Origin: Tsukamurella pseudospumae
GTDB taxonomy: Bacteria > Actinomycetota > Actinomycetes > Mycobacteriales > Mycobacteriaceae
Assembly (NCBI RefSeq): GCF_001575205.1
Contig: NZ_LSRE01000050.1
Location: 62,001 to 126,000, forward strand
Length of the DNA: 64,000 nt
Direction: 5' to 3'
Shown here: piece by piece, positions 28,785 through 37,256 of the stretch
Numbering within the stretch: the stretch's first letter is position 1
Layout: every line of letters begins with the position of its first letter
Made by a program: the position numbers and the translations under genes
The notes under the pieces: model-generated
The model's input: only the letters and a program-made list of their open reading frames with translations
What the model was told of the DNA's origin: nothing
The model's database searches: none

Positions 28785-29270
28785 TCAGTCGACGGGGTCC
28801 GGCAGCACCCGGAGGTGGCCACGGCGACCGGTCGGGGCCGCGTGCTTGGGGCCACCGCTACTGGGCTGAGCCGACGGGGTCGCCCGCGGGGCGGGCGGCG
28901 CGTCGTGCACGGGGCGCATCGCGCCGATCGGCGGGAGGGACCGGAGCGGGCCGTCCGACGGTGCCGGGTCGATCCGTCCGCGATCGCGGGCGGCGCGCTC
29001 GTGCACGGTGTCCGCCAGGGCGGTCAGGTCGTCGTCCAGGGCGGTGTTGCCGACGGAGGCGGCACTGTAGGCGGGGAGGTTGCGCAGCATCTCCCAGCCG
29101 CGGGGCGCTGTGGTCCGGCCGGCGTGGAACTCGCAGAGGTCCCACGCGTGCGGCTCGGCGGTGGTTCCCAGGGGGCCCAACACGGCGATCGACTGGCGGT
29201 AGTCGAACGTCAGCGTCGCCACGGCGTGGTTCCTGCAGCCGGGGCGGCAGCACTGACGGACGGAGTTCAC
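28785..29270 (-). CDS. DUF3499 zinc-ribbon-like protein (Rv3258c-like)
   Basis: The 161-residue protein starts with a Cys/His-rich segment (VRQCCRPGCRNHAVATLTFDYRQSIAVLGPLG, then HAWDLCEFHAGRTTAPRGWEM), likely a small zinc-binding domain, followed by a low-complexity Pro/Ser tail. It corresponds to the conserved actinobacterial DUF3499 family found between manB and the zincin/WhiB genes. Function unknown. GTG 29270 has TAACCT 7 nt upstream, so it is probably leaderless. Confidence 0.8.
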   Translation of the reverse strand: MNSVRQCCRPGCRNHAVATLTFDYRQSIAVLGPLGTTAEPHAWDLCEFHAGRTTAPRGWEMLRNLPAYSAASVGNTALDDDLTALADTVHERAARDRGRIDPAPSDGPLRSLPPIGAMRPVHDAPPAPRATPSAQPSSGGPKHAAPTGRRGHLRVLPDPVD

Positions 29271-29277
29271 AGTAGGA

Positions 29278-29283
29278 AGGTTA
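29278..29283 (-). promoter_or_regulatory. -10 element (TAACCT) for leaderless DUF3499 gene
   Basis: TAACCT on the reverse strand, 7 nt before GTG 29270; no Shine-Dalgarno sequence. Confidence 0.5.
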
Positions 29284-29372
29284 ACCCGTGGCCGGTTCGG
29301 CGCGCTCCCGACACACCGCACGACCGCGCTCGGCGGCGTCGATCGGCGACCTCGGCCTACACTGAGAGCATC

Positions 29373-29873
29373 ATGAGAGCGAGGAGAGCGGCGTCGGACA
29401 GCGGCGCGCAGCTGCGCCGCCGGGTCTCGAGGGACCGGCGTGGACACGGCCTGCGCGGCCCACTGGTGCCCCGCGGGCTCCCGGCGCACCGCAGCCGGTC
29501 ACAGGGCTTCGACGAGGTCGTCCTCGACGCTTTCGCCGAGATCGACGGGCTCTGGCACGATCGGTTGGCGGATCTCGACATCGCGGTCGACGACGTCCCC
29601 GGCATCCTGCCGCACGACCCGGATTCGGTGTCGTGGCCCGAGGAGGTGGAGGCCGACGGGCCGATCCCGCTCGCACGCATGGTGCCCGCCGGCATCGACC
29701 GGCGGGGCAGTCGCACGCGCGCACGTTTGATCGTGTTCCGACGCCCGCTCCAACGGCGGGCCAAATCGGAGGCCGATCTGTTGGAGGAGATCCTCGCGAT
29801 CCTGGTTCACCAGATCAGCGGATATCTCGGTGTGACCGAGGAGACTCTGCTCGCCGGCCCCGACGCGCTCTGA
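29373..29873 (+). CDS. Zincin-like metallopeptidase family protein, catalytic motif degenerate (Rv3259-like)
   Basis: The 166-residue protein has the layout of the DUF1025/zincin-like family: a basic N-terminus, a helix FDEVVLDAFAEIDGLW, a strand region DIAVDDVPGILP, the RARLIVFRRPLQRR strand and the C-terminal helix that should hold HExxHxxG. Here it reads LVHQISGYLGV, so Glu is Gln and the other His residues are Gly and Tyr. Metal-dependent peptidase activity is therefore unlikely. Located between the DUF3499 and whiB2 genes as is Rv3259. ATG 29373; a TACACT hexamer lies 9 nt upstream. Confidence 0.75.
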   Translation: MRARRAASDSGAQLRRRVSRDRRGHGLRGPLVPRGLPAHRSRSQGFDEVVLDAFAEIDGLWHDRLADLDIAVDDVPGILPHDPDSVSWPEEVEADGPIPLARMVPAGIDRRGSRTRARLIVFRRPLQRRAKSEADLLEEILAILVHQISGYLGVTEETLLAGPDAL

Positions 29874-29883
29874 CCCGGAAGGG

Positions 29884-30210
29884 TCAGATGATGCCGCGCT
29901 TGAGCTTGCGGCGCTCACGCTCGGACAGGCCGCCCCAGATGCCGAAGCGCTCGTCCTTGGACAGTGCGTACTCGAGGCACTCGTTGCGCACCTCGCAGCC
30001 CAGGCAGATGCGCTTGGCCTCGCGGGTGGAGCCGCCCTTCTCGGGGAAGAACGCCTCGGGATCCGTCTGCGAGCACAGCGCGCGGTCCTGCCACTGATCC
30101 TCGACGGCCTCGTAGAGCTCCTCGAAACCCGTGGGCACCAGGCTCAGGTGCGCACGGCTGGACCCACCGGAGAAGCTTCCGAACGGTTCACGATGAGCGT
30201 CGATCGTCAT
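29884..30210 (-). CDS. whiB2: WhiB family iron-sulfur regulator WhiB2
   Basis: The 108-residue Wbl protein has four cluster-binding cysteines (Cys46, Cys69, Cys72, Cys78), the turn GIWGG at 90-94 and the basic tail RERRKLKRGII. The block DPEAFFPEKGGSTREAKR and the neighbours (fbiA divergent, DUF1025 and manB beyond) identify it as WhiB2 (WhmD), needed for septation and cell division in mycobacteria. It works with sigma factor region 4 at selected promoters and carries a [4Fe-4S] cluster. ATG 30210 has GGGAGG 7 nt upstream. It is convergent with the zincin gene and has a long 5' leader with a good promoter at 30308-30336. Confidence 0.93.
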   Translation of the reverse strand: MTIDAHREPFGSFSGGSSRAHLSLVPTGFEELYEAVEDQWQDRALCSQTDPEAFFPEKGGSTREAKRICLGCEVRNECLEYALSKDERFGIWGGLSERERRKLKRGII

Positions 30211-30307
30211 CGGCCCGCCTCCCTCGTTGCTTTCGTGGTGTTCGATGGTCGTTTCTCTTGATGTGCCCGCCGCGAGCGATCACGCCGCACTGAATGACAC
30301 GGTTGTG

Positions 30308-30336
30308 ATTACACACGCGCAAAGCCGCCACGTCAA
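30308..30336 (-). promoter_or_regulatory. whiB2 promoter (TTGACG-17-TGTAAT)
   Basis: On the reverse strand a -35 TTGACG (30331-30336), a 17-nt spacer and a -10 TGTAAT (30308-30313) form a near-consensus housekeeping promoter, giving a leader of about 90 nt before ATG 30210. Confidence 0.65.
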
Positions 30337-30574
30337 GCTGAACCGGAAAATTAGCTAATACCACCTGGACGCCCCGAATGCAGGCCTCGACACGTGGTTG
30401 AGATGTAATCCGTGTCACACTTCGCAGCCGTGACCGGCTCGGCGACCGAGTCGCCCCGCGCAGTCGATCATGCCACCCCGAACACCCCGATTCCCAACAT
30501 CCGAGGTCATCGTTCACCGGACCGCCGGCACGGCCCCCGCGACCCCGTCGGCAGCCCGCCCGCGCCGCGCCCAC

Positions 30575-30580
30575 TACCCT
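30575..30580 (+). promoter_or_regulatory. -10 element (TACCCT) for leaderless fbiA
   Basis: TACCCT is 7 nt before GTG 30588 and there is no ribosome-binding site. Confidence 0.5.
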
Positions 30581-30587
30581 CGATGAG

Positions 30588-31634
30588 GTGAAGGTGACGG
30601 TGCTGGTGGGCGGTGTCGGCGGAGCGCGATTCCTCGAGGGCGCGCGGGAACGGTTCGGGGTCACGCCCTTTCCCGATCGGGACGGTGCACCCCCTGCCGA
30701 CGGTGCCGCCGGGACCGGTGAGAACACCGTGACGGCCGTGGTGAACGTGGGCGACGACGCGTGGATGCACGGCGTGCGGATCTGCCCCGATCTGGACACG
30801 TGCATGTACACCCTCGGCGGCGGCATCGACACCGAGCGCGGTTGGGGACACCGGAACGAGACCTGGCACGCCAAAGAGGAACTCGCGAAGTACGGGGCCG
30901 ATCCCGATTGGTTCGGCCTCGGCGATCGCGACCTGGCCACACACCTGATCCGCACGCAGATGCTCAGCTCCGGCTATCCCCTCACGGAGGTCACCGCCGC
31001 GCTGTGCAACCGCTGGCAGCCGGGCGTGCGGCTGTTGCCCGCCACGGACGGGCGGCACGAGACGCACGTCGTGGTCGCGGACCCCGCTTCGGACGACGGC
31101 GCGAAGAAGGCCATCCATTTCCAGGAGTGGTGGGTGCGCTACCGCGCGGACATCGAGACCTTCGGCTTCGCGCAGGTCGGCGGGGCCGACGGTACGGGGT
31201 CCGGCAAGGCGCAGGCGTCACGGACCGCGATCGCCGCGATCGAGGACGCCGACGTCGTCTTCCTCGCCCCCTCGAACCCGATCGTCTCGATCGGCGCGAT
31301 CCTGTCGGTGGGCGGCATCCGAGCCGCGCTGCGCACGACCCGGGCCAAGGTGGTGGGCGTGTCCCCCGTGATCGGCGGAGCGCCGTTGCGCGGCATGGCC
31401 GATCGCTGCCTGGAGGTCCTCGGGATCGAGACGAGTGCGCAGGCGATCGGCGAGCACTTCGGTGCGCGCAGCGGCAACGGCATCCTCGACGGCTGGCTGG
31501 TCTCGAACGACAACGGGGCGGACGCGGCCGTCGACATCCCCGGGCTTCCCGTCGCCGCGGTGCCGCTGCTCATGAGCTCGCCGCAGGCGACCGCCGCCAT
31601 GATCGACGCCGGCCTCGAGCTGGTGGGCCTGTGA
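30588..31634 (+). CDS. fbiA: FbiA, phosphoenolpyruvyl/2-phospho-L-lactate transferase of F420 synthesis
   Basis: The 348-residue CofD/FbiA enzyme joins a three-carbon phosphate unit to the deazaflavin Fo to give (dehydro)F420-0. It begins with the family signature [18 protein letters not shown] and contains [28 protein letters not shown] in two pieces, [14 protein letters not shown], and [20 protein letters not shown]. An insert [13 protein letters not shown] near residue 30 is encoded with two octamer copies. GTG start leaderless. Followed by fbiB with a GTGA overlap, as in mycobacteria (Rv3261-Rv3262). Confidence 0.95.
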   Translation: MKVTVLVGGVGGARFLEGARERFGVTPFPDRDGAPPADGAAGTGENTVTAVVNVGDDAWMHGVRICPDLDTCMYTLGGGIDTERGWGHRNETWHAKEELAKYGADPDWFGLGDRDLATHLIRTQMLSSGYPLTEVTAALCNRWQPGVRLLPATDGRHETHVVVADPASDDGAKKAIHFQEWWVRYRADIETFGFAQVGGADGTGSGKAQASRTAIAAIEDADVVFLAPSNPIVSIGAILSVGGIRAALRTTRAKVVGVSPVIGGAPLRGMADRCLEVLGIETSAQAIGEHFGARSGNGILDGWLVSNDNGADAAVDIPGLPVAAVPLLMSSPQATAAMIDAGLELVGL

Positions 31635-33019
31635 GCGCCCGGCCCGCGCGTGACGCACCGTCGCGACCCGAGCGCGACCACGGCGCACCGTCGTTGGAGA
31701 TCCTGCCCGTCTTCGGCGTCCCGGAGGTGACCGAGGGCGACGACATCGCCGCCCTGCTCGCCGATGCCGCGCCGTGGCTCGCGGACGGCGATGTCGTGGT
31801 GGTCACCTCGAAGGTCTTCTCCAAGGCGGAGGGTCGGGTGCTGGCGGCGCCGTCGGACCCGGACGAGCGGGACGCGTTCCGGCGCAGGCTGATCGCCGAG
31901 GAGTCGGTGCGGGTGCTGGCCACGAAGGGGCGTACCTGGATCACCGAGAACCGGCTGGGGATCGTCCAGGCCGCGTCCGGGGTGGACGCGTCGAACGTCG
32001 CGTCGGACACCGTCGCCCTGCTCCCCGAGGACCCGGACGGCAGCGCCGCCGCGACCCGCGCGGGTCTGCGGGAGCGGCTCGGCGTCGACGTCGCCGTGCT
32101 CGTCACGGACACCATGGGCCGCGCGTGGCGCACCGGCCAGACCGATGCCGCGATCGGCGCGGCGGGCGTGGAGGTGCTGCACGGCTACGCGGGTGCGGTG
32201 GACGCCTACGGCAACGACCTGGTGGTCACGGAGATCGCGGTCGCCGACGAGCTCGCCGCCGCAGCGGATCTCGTGAAGGGCAAGCTCGGCGGCGTCCCCG
32301 TGGCCGTGGTCCGGGGCTTCGCCGTCCGGCCGCCGGCGGCGGGCTCACCGCTCGCCACCGCCCGCGGCCTGGTCCGGCCCGGCGAGGACGACCTGTTCCA
32401 CACGGGCGTGGAAGCCGCTCGACGGCAGGCGCTCCTGGTCCGGCGGTCCGTCCGGGCGTTCGCCGCCGAGCCGGTCCCCGAGGACGACGTCCGAGAGGCC
32501 GTTGCGGAGGCCCTGACGGCCCCTGCGCCGCATCACACCCATCCCGTGCGGTTCGTGTGGGTGCGCGACCCGCAGCGCCGCACGGCGCTCCTGGACGCCA
32601 TGAAGGAGCAATGGGCGGCGGACCTCTCGGGCGACGGACGCACGGACGAGTCCGTCGCGAAGCGGGTCCGGCGCGGCCAGTTGCTCTACGACGCCCCGGA
32701 ACTCATCCTCCCGTTCATGGTTCCCGACGGTGCCCACGCCTACCCCGACGCCCGTCGCACCGCCGCCGAGGAGACGATGTTCACCGTGGCCGTCGGCGCC
32801 GCGGTCCAGTCGCTGCTCGTCGCGCTCGCCGTGCGTGGGATCGGAAGCTGTTGGGTGGGTTCGACGATCTTCGCCGCCGAGACCGTGCGTGCGGTTCTCG
32901 CACTGCCCGAGGACTACCGGCCGGCCGGCGCGATCGCCGTCGGGTACCCGGCCGATCCGTCCGTGCTGTCCGCGCCCCGGCCGCCGCTCCCGCCCGGCGA
33001 CATGCTGATCGAAAGGTAG
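31631..33019 (+). CDS. fbiB: FbiB, bifunctional F420:gamma-glutamyl ligase and dehydro-F420-0 reductase
   Basis: The 462-residue protein fuses a CofE-type ligase (about 1-245: [35 protein letters not shown] in pieces, [42 protein letters not shown]) to a nitroreductase-like FMN domain (about 255-462: [35 protein letters not shown]). The first adds the poly-gamma-glutamate tail to F420-0, the second reduces the dehydro precursor using FMNH2. The GTG at 31631 overlaps the fbiA TGA (GTGA). Slightly longer than the 448-residue M. tuberculosis protein because of the N-terminal tail. Confidence 0.95.
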   Translation: MSARPARDAPSRPERDHGAPSLEILPVFGVPEVTEGDDIAALLADAAPWLADGDVVVVTSKVFSKAEGRVLAAPSDPDERDAFRRRLIAEESVRVLATKGRTWITENRLGIVQAASGVDASNVASDTVALLPEDPDGSAAATRAGLRERLGVDVAVLVTDTMGRAWRTGQTDAAIGAAGVEVLHGYAGAVDAYGNDLVVTEIAVADELAAAADLVKGKLGGVPVAVVRGFAVRPPAAGSPLATARGLVRPGEDDLFHTGVEAARRQALLVRRSVRAFAAEPVPEDDVREAVAEALTAPAPHHTHPVRFVWVRDPQRRTALLDAMKEQWAADLSGDGRTDESVAKRVRRGQLLYDAPELILPFMVPDGAHAYPDARRTAAEETMFTVAVGAAVQSLLVALAVRGIGSCWVGSTIFAAETVRAVLALPEDYRPAGAIAVGYPADPSVLSAPRPPLPPGDMLIER

Positions 33020-33023
33020 CCCA

Positions 33024-33581
33024 GTGTCTTTCGCGTCCCTGCACGCCTCCGCCGTCGACCTCCTCGCGCGCTTCGACGCCCGCACCGACGCCGACGACGC
33101 CCTGCGGCACACCGTGCTCGCCTTCCTCGACGCGCAACCGAACGCGTGCGCCCGCGCGAACGTGCCGGGCCACATCACCGCGTCGGTGGTGATCCTCAAC
33201 CAGGACCGCACGCACGTGGTGCTCACGCACCACCCCCGGGTCGGCGAGTGGTTGCAGTTGGGCGGGCACTGCGAGGACTCGGACTCGACGGTGCCCGCCG
33301 CCGCGCTCCGCGAGGGGCACGAGGAGTCGGGCCTCGCCGATCTCGTCCTCGACGCGGATCTCCTGACGCTGCACACACATCCGATCCGCTGCTCGCTCGG
33401 TGTGCCCACGCGCCACCTGGACCTGCGCTTCCGCGCGTTCGCCGTGGGCGCCGGGACGCCCGAGCTGGCGATCAGCGAGGAGTCCAACGACCTGCGCTGG
33501 TGGCCCGTCGACGCCCTCCCCGAGTCCGCCGAGCGCACCACCGTGGCCCACCAGGTGCGCGCCGCCCTCGCCCGGGATTGA
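33024..33581 (+). CDS. Nudix hydrolase
   Basis: The 185-residue protein has a Nudix domain (residues about 50-170). The box reads GGHCEDSDSTVPAAALREGH followed by EESGL; the catalytic REGHEES helix is intact, but the first half has one extra residue and Asp instead of the usual Glu, so metal binding may differ slightly. Such enzymes hydrolyse nucleoside diphosphates linked to another moiety; the substrate is unknown. GTG 33024 follows GAAAGG and lies 4 nt after the fbiB stop, so it is co-transcribed with fbiAB, as is seen in related actinobacteria. Confidence 0.85.
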   Translation: MSFASLHASAVDLLARFDARTDADDALRHTVLAFLDAQPNACARANVPGHITASVVILNQDRTHVVLTHHPRVGEWLQLGGHCEDSDSTVPAAALREGHEESGLADLVLDADLLTLHTHPIRCSLGVPTRHLDLRFRAFAVGAGTPELAISEESNDLRWWPVDALPESAERTTVAHQVRAALARD

Positions 33582-33586
33582 CGACG

Positions 33587-34288
33587 ATGCCTCCCCGCCG
33601 CCTCGACGCCCCCGACGAGCTCGCCTGGCTCGGCGCCGAGGAGGAGAACGGCTGGTGCGGCTACCACCGCACCGGCTGGGAGTCCACGACCTGGGTGCTG
33701 CATGCGGCGTACCAGCGGATCGACGTTCCCGAGGGTGGCCCGCCCGTCGTCTCAGGCGCAGGCTACGAAGCGAATCGGCATCCCGGGTACGGCTGGGAGC
33801 GCGTACTGTGGCGGGATTGCTACGACGACCCCGCCACGTTCGAATGTCGGTACCCGCCGTCGTTCCATTGGGCGAAGCACCGCGATTTCGCGACCTTCAT
33901 CGCTCCCGAGGAGGGCACCCTCGACCACGACTCCTTCGTCACCCTCGTCGGTCTGCTCGCCGCCGCGTCGCCCGACGGTGGCGCGACCGAATGCTTCGCG
34001 TACTTCGGCGGGGGGACGTCTGACCACTACTCAGTGGTCGTTTGGCGGTGCCGGCTCGACGAGCTCGTCGGCGTCGCACGCCGGGTGACGGGTGATCGCA
34101 CGGACGACGGCGAACCGGGGTGGTACTACTCCCCGTCGAACTTCTGGCCGGTCGATCGGTCCTGGCTCGTGTACACGGACTACGACCTCATGGGCACCGA
34201 GGTGAGCGGCAGCGCCGAGCTCATCGCGGCGGTCGAACGCTCCCCTGCGCTCGAGACGATCCGCTGGGCCTGGCCCGCGACGACGTGA
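33587..34288 (+). CDS. Unassigned 233-residue protein, immunity-like pattern
   Basis: I do not recognise a named family. The protein is rich in aromatic residues (EENGWCGYHRTGWESTTWVL, SPSNFWPVDRSWLVYTDYDL) and ends GTEVSGSAELIAAVERSPALETIRW. The motif of a planned W-x-V-x-T-D-x-D strand followed by a G-T-x-V-x-G-S-x-E-L-I helix recurs in actinobacterial SMI1- or immunity-like proteins, but this is only a resemblance. ATG 33587 is 5 nt after the Nudix stop without a clear ribosome-binding site, so it may depend on coupling. No signal peptide or membrane segment. Convergent with the antitoxin-like gene. Confidence 0.6.
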   Translation: MPPRRLDAPDELAWLGAEEENGWCGYHRTGWESTTWVLHAAYQRIDVPEGGPPVVSGAGYEANRHPGYGWERVLWRDCYDDPATFECRYPPSFHWAKHRDFATFIAPEEGTLDHDSFVTLVGLLAAASPDGGATECFAYFGGGTSDHYSVVVWRCRLDELVGVARRVTGDRTDDGEPGWYYSPSNFWPVDRSWLVYTDYDLMGTEVSGSAELIAAVERSPALETIRWAWPATT

Positions 34289-34318
34289 CGGCCACACGCC
34301 CGGAGGCCGCATCGCGAT

Positions 34319-34708
34319 CTACCACGACCACCGCCCCACGTCGTCCCGGGCCGCGCACATCACCGGCTCAGGGTCCTCTCCTGAGATGAGCCAGTCTGCC
34401 GCGATCCGGCCACCTGTGTCGGGATTCCGGACGCACATCCATTCCGCGGCTGTCCACGGGTCCGCCTCCGTACGCAGCAGCTGCCACACCTCGATCAGGG
34501 GCGGGTGAACTGCTCCGGCTCCGTCGAACTGCCACGTGGGGTACACCCACCGACCCGCCGCATCCTGCATCCCGATCAGCCGACCGTCTCTCGTCTGCTC
34601 ACCGATGGCCTGCTTGGTCCTACCGAGCCACTCGACCAACCCGTCCATGTCGTAGAACGGGCCGATCAGTTCATCCATCGGCTCGAGTGTTGGATTCGCC
34701 GCACTCAT
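34319..34708 (-). CDS. MbcA/ParS/Xre-type antitoxin-like protein, orphan
   Basis: The 129-residue protein has an N-terminal DNA-binding-like part (DGLVEWLGRTKQAIGEQTRDG) followed by RLIGMQDAAGRWVYPTWQFD and a C-terminal block DPWTAAEWMCVRNPDTGGRIAADWLISGEDPEPVMCAA. This RdGrL...yP.WQFd...W...pn...G..p.d.l..G pattern is that of antitoxins that pair with RES-domain toxins. No RES gene lies on either side. ATG 34708 has GGAGG 5 nt upstream. It could be a remnant, a solitary regulator, or have its toxin elsewhere. Confidence 0.65.
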   Translation of the reverse strand: MSAANPTLEPMDELIGPFYDMDGLVEWLGRTKQAIGEQTRDGRLIGMQDAAGRWVYPTWQFDGAGAVHPPLIEVWQLLRTEADPWTAAEWMCVRNPDTGGRIAADWLISGEDPEPVMCAARDDVGRWSW

Positions 34709-34929
34709 ACCCACCTCCGAGCTCACACCGTATGAGTCCAAGCTAGCGGTCCAGCTCGGTCGGAGTCACGGATCCGCTGGGTGTCGACCGGCGTCGAGAA
34801 CCATCACCAGCGACTTTTCTGAGAGGTATTGCGCGCTGTTCTATCAATCCGTACGCTCCCAACAATCGTCCGGCGCACCGTCGGACTCCTGCGGGCCCGC
34901 CCGCCCCGACCACGACGAGGTGGCACGAG

Positions 34930-35739
34930 ATGTTGGCGTACGAACGATTCGGCTCGGGTGAGCCACTGGTGCTGGTCCACGGGATCGCGCACCGTCGGCA
35001 GGCCTGGTACCCGGTGGCGGAGCGGCTCGCGGAGCACCGCGAGGTCATCCTGTTCGACCTCCCCGGCCACGGCGAGTCCCCCGCTCTGGACCTCGCCGGC
35101 CGCACGGTCCAGGAGGCGCTGCATCAGCACCTGGTGGACCTGTTCGACGAGCTGGACCTCGTACGGCCGCACATCGCCGGCAACTCGCTGGGCGGACGGA
35201 TCGCGCTCGAGGCCGCGGCGAGCGGCATCGTCAGCAGCGCGACAGGGCTCTCGCCCGCCGGCTTCTGGCGCGACGACAAGGACTTCCTCCTCATCCGCGC
35301 GCACTTCATCGCGCTGATCGCCGCGGGCCGGGCCGCCGCACCGCTGGCACCGCTGCTCACCCGGAGCGGAATCGGCCGTCGCCTGATGCTGGCCTCACTG
35401 ATGACGCACGGCGAGCGTCTCACTCCGGAGCGCGTGCTCGGCGATCTGACGAACATGGTCGACTCGCGACACACGCTCGCCGACATCATCGGCGGCGCGT
35501 TCCCGTTCGAGGACGACATCGCCGCCGACATCCCCGTCACCGTCGCGTGGGGCACCCGCGACCGCGTCCTGCTCCCCTACCAGGGCCGGCGCGCGCGGCA
35601 GCGGCTTCCGCGGGCCGAGCACGTCTGGCTCCCGGGCAGCGGTCACGTCCCCATGTCCGACGATGCCGACGCGGTCGTCGAGATCCTCCTGCGCGGCTCA
35701 GCCGGCGGCCTCCTCGCCCGCGCCGACGACGCGGCCTGA
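34930..35739 (+). CDS. Alpha/beta-hydrolase
   Basis: The 269-residue protein is a typical alpha/beta-hydrolase: oxyanion region LVLVHGIAHRRQAWYPVAERL, nucleophile elbow GNSLGGR (Ser), acid after VAWGTRDRVL and a final His in PGSGHVPMSDD. Substrate unknown; candidates range from esters to epoxides. ATG 34930 follows GAGGTGG. It stands alone between the antitoxin-like gene and a small membrane protein. Confidence 0.88.
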   Translation: MLAYERFGSGEPLVLVHGIAHRRQAWYPVAERLAEHREVILFDLPGHGESPALDLAGRTVQEALHQHLVDLFDELDLVRPHIAGNSLGGRIALEAAASGIVSSATGLSPAGFWRDDKDFLLIRAHFIALIAAGRAAAPLAPLLTRSGIGRRLMLASLMTHGERLTPERVLGDLTNMVDSRHTLADIIGGAFPFEDDIAADIPVTVAWGTRDRVLLPYQGRRARQRLPRAEHVWLPGSGHVPMSDDADAVVEILLRGSAGGLLARADDAA

Positions 35740-35810
35740 TTGTGACGACGATCACGTAGTCCAAATAAGCGATACTTCTCAGCAAACTTACCCAATGCTA
35801 GTATGCCTTA

Positions 35811-36248
35811 GTGATCATCTGGCGCGGTTGGGGCATTCTCGGCGTTCTCCTCATTCCTGTGGGGATCTTCGTCGGGTTCGGATTAGGCCGAACGAACTTC
35901 AGCATCGCCGGCGGGTTGCTGCTCGCCGCCGGCGGCTGCGCAGCACTGGGCTACTGGCTCAACATCGTCCGTCCGCGAGACAGGGCGGCGAAGTACGCCC
36001 AGCAACGCACCGCGGAGCTTGCGGGCTACATCGCCTCCGGCAACTATCAGCCGACGCCCGGCTATCAGCCCGGCTCGACGGCGGAGGCTCATGAGCTGGC
36101 CGAACGCCAGGTCATCGCGGAGCAGGTCGAGGTTGAGCGCGCGATGCGCAATCAGCACACAGTGTTCTGGATTCCGATGCAGTACTTGTCGATCGGTATC
36201 GTCGCGCTCGCCCTCGCCGAGTTGGTCGGACTGATCCACATCCACTAG
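35811..36248 (+). CDS. Small membrane protein of unknown function
   Basis: The 145-residue protein has two N-terminal membrane helices (WGILGVLLIPVGIFVGFGLG and FSIAGGLLLAAGGCAALGYW), a hydrophilic middle (RDRAAKYAQQRTAELAGYIA) and a third helix near the C-terminus (LSIGIVALALAELVGLIHI). No family recognised. GTG 35811 has TAGTAT 6 nt upstream and no Shine-Dalgarno sequence, so it is probably leaderless. The intergenic DNA before it is AT-richer than usual. Ends just before the convergent SDR gene. Confidence 0.7.
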   Translation: MIIWRGWGILGVLLIPVGIFVGFGLGRTNFSIAGGLLLAAGGCAALGYWLNIVRPRDRAAKYAQQRTAELAGYIASGNYQPTPGYQPGSTAEAHELAERQVIAEQVEVERAMRNQHTVFWIPMQYLSIGIVALALAELVGLIHIH

Positions 36249-36249
36249 C

Positions 36250-37113
36250 TCACACCGGTCGGGGCGCGCCGTCCGCTCCGGGGAAGTCGGCGGACCGGGC
36301 GAGATCGGCCCACCTGCGCACGCCGTCGAGGCCCGACGCGTACGCGGCGGTGAGCCGCTCGACGGCCTCGGCGCCGAGCGGCAACCGGAGGGGCACGTCG
36401 TCCGAACGGACCAGGTCACCGATGATCCGCGCGGCCCGGGCCGGATCGCCCTCCTGCGCGCCGTCCGAGCCGGTCAGGTCGCGCTGCACGGCTCCTACGG
36501 TCCGCCCGTACACCTCCGACGGCGCCGTCACCGCCAACGAACGACCGGTGTTGAAGCCGGTGCGAAATCGCGACGGCTCGACGATGAGCACCCGCACCCC
36601 GAACTCCGCGACCTCGGCCGCGAGTGCCTCGGACCAGCCCTCCAGCGCGAACTTGCTCGCCGAGTAGGCGCCGACCGCGGGGAAGGACAGGCGCCCGCCC
36701 TGGCTGCTCATCTGCACGACGGTGCCCGTCCCGCGCTCCCGCATCCCCGGCAGCGCAGCCCTGGTCAGCGCGGCGGCGGCGAAGAAGTTCAGCTCGAGTT
36801 GCTCCCGAAGCCGCTCCATCGACAGTTCCTCTGCGGCACCGGCGATCGCGCGGCCCGCGTTGTTCACCAGGACATCGATCGAGGTGCGCTCGATCATCGA
36901 CGTCACCCGGTCGACCGCGTCGGCGTCGCGCAGGTCGGCCTCGATCAGGTCCACTCTCCGCGGGTGCGCGGCGACGAGGTCGGCGACACTCGCCCCGTCG
37001 CGGACCACCACGGTCACCGAGTCACCGCGCCCCAGCGCGTCCTCCGCGAGGCACCGCCCGAATCCCTGCGACGCGCCCGTGACCAGCCAGTTCAATCCGT
37101 TGCTCATGTTCAT
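36250..37113 (-). CDS. Short-chain dehydrogenase/reductase
   Basis: The 287-residue classical SDR has the cofactor motif VTGASQGFGRCLAE, NNAGRAIAG, and the catalytic residues Ser in VVQMSSQGGR and Tyr-Lys in YSASKFALEGW. The segment PSRFRTGFNTG and the C-terminal part resemble SDRs acting on bulky alcohols; substrate unknown. ATG 37113 is chosen over 37107 because TACCGT lies 7 nt upstream. Not in an operon. Confidence 0.88.
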   Translation of the reverse strand: MNMSNGLNWLVTGASQGFGRCLAEDALGRGDSVTVVVRDGASVADLVAAHPRRVDLIEADLRDADAVDRVTSMIERTSIDVLVNNAGRAIAGAAEELSMERLREQLELNFFAAAALTRAALPGMRERGTGTVVQMSSQGGRLSFPAVGAYSASKFALEGWSEALAAEVAEFGVRVLIVEPSRFRTGFNTGRSLAVTAPSEVYGRTVGAVQRDLTGSDGAQEGDPARAARIIGDLVRSDDVPLRLPLGAEAVERLTAAYASGLDGVRRWADLARSADFPGADGAPRPV

Positions 37114-37120
37114 GGCCGCA

Positions 37121-37126
37121 ACGGTA
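37121..37126 (-). promoter_or_regulatory. -10 element (TACCGT) for the leaderless SDR gene
   Basis: TACCGT on the reverse strand, 7 nt from ATG 37113. Confidence 0.5.
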
Positions 37127-37181
37127 GGACTTCGAGCGCGCTCGAACGCAAGCCCTGATCCAGCAGAACTCCCCCGCCCCC

Positions 37182-37233
37182 GCAGATATCTCCGCTTGCC
37201 CCGTGGATTCTCGGGGCGAGCGGAGATATCTGC
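37182..37233 (-). repeat. Hairpin repeat element, copy B (terminator of glgC)
   Basis: Arms of 22 bp (37182-37203 and 37212-37233) pair perfectly except for one G-T position and leave an 8-nt loop. It sits between the glgC stop and the SDR promoter and probably ends glgC transcription. One arm is closely related to a block in the hairpin at 13764-13845. Confidence 0.75.
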
Positions 37234-37256
37234 TGCGTGTGAAGGTTTCGGCGGCG

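Larger units (their letters stand above)
30211..30587. other. whiB2-fbiA intergenic region (377 bp)
   Basis: Holds the whiB2 promoter and about 90 nt of leader, an AT-rich stretch (30345-30362) just upstream of the promoter, and at the right end the fbiA -10. TGTAATC followed by CCGTGTCA occurs on the reverse strand at the whiB2 promoter and again on the + strand near 30404-30418, suggesting a shared binding element. No gene was found. Confidence 0.5.
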
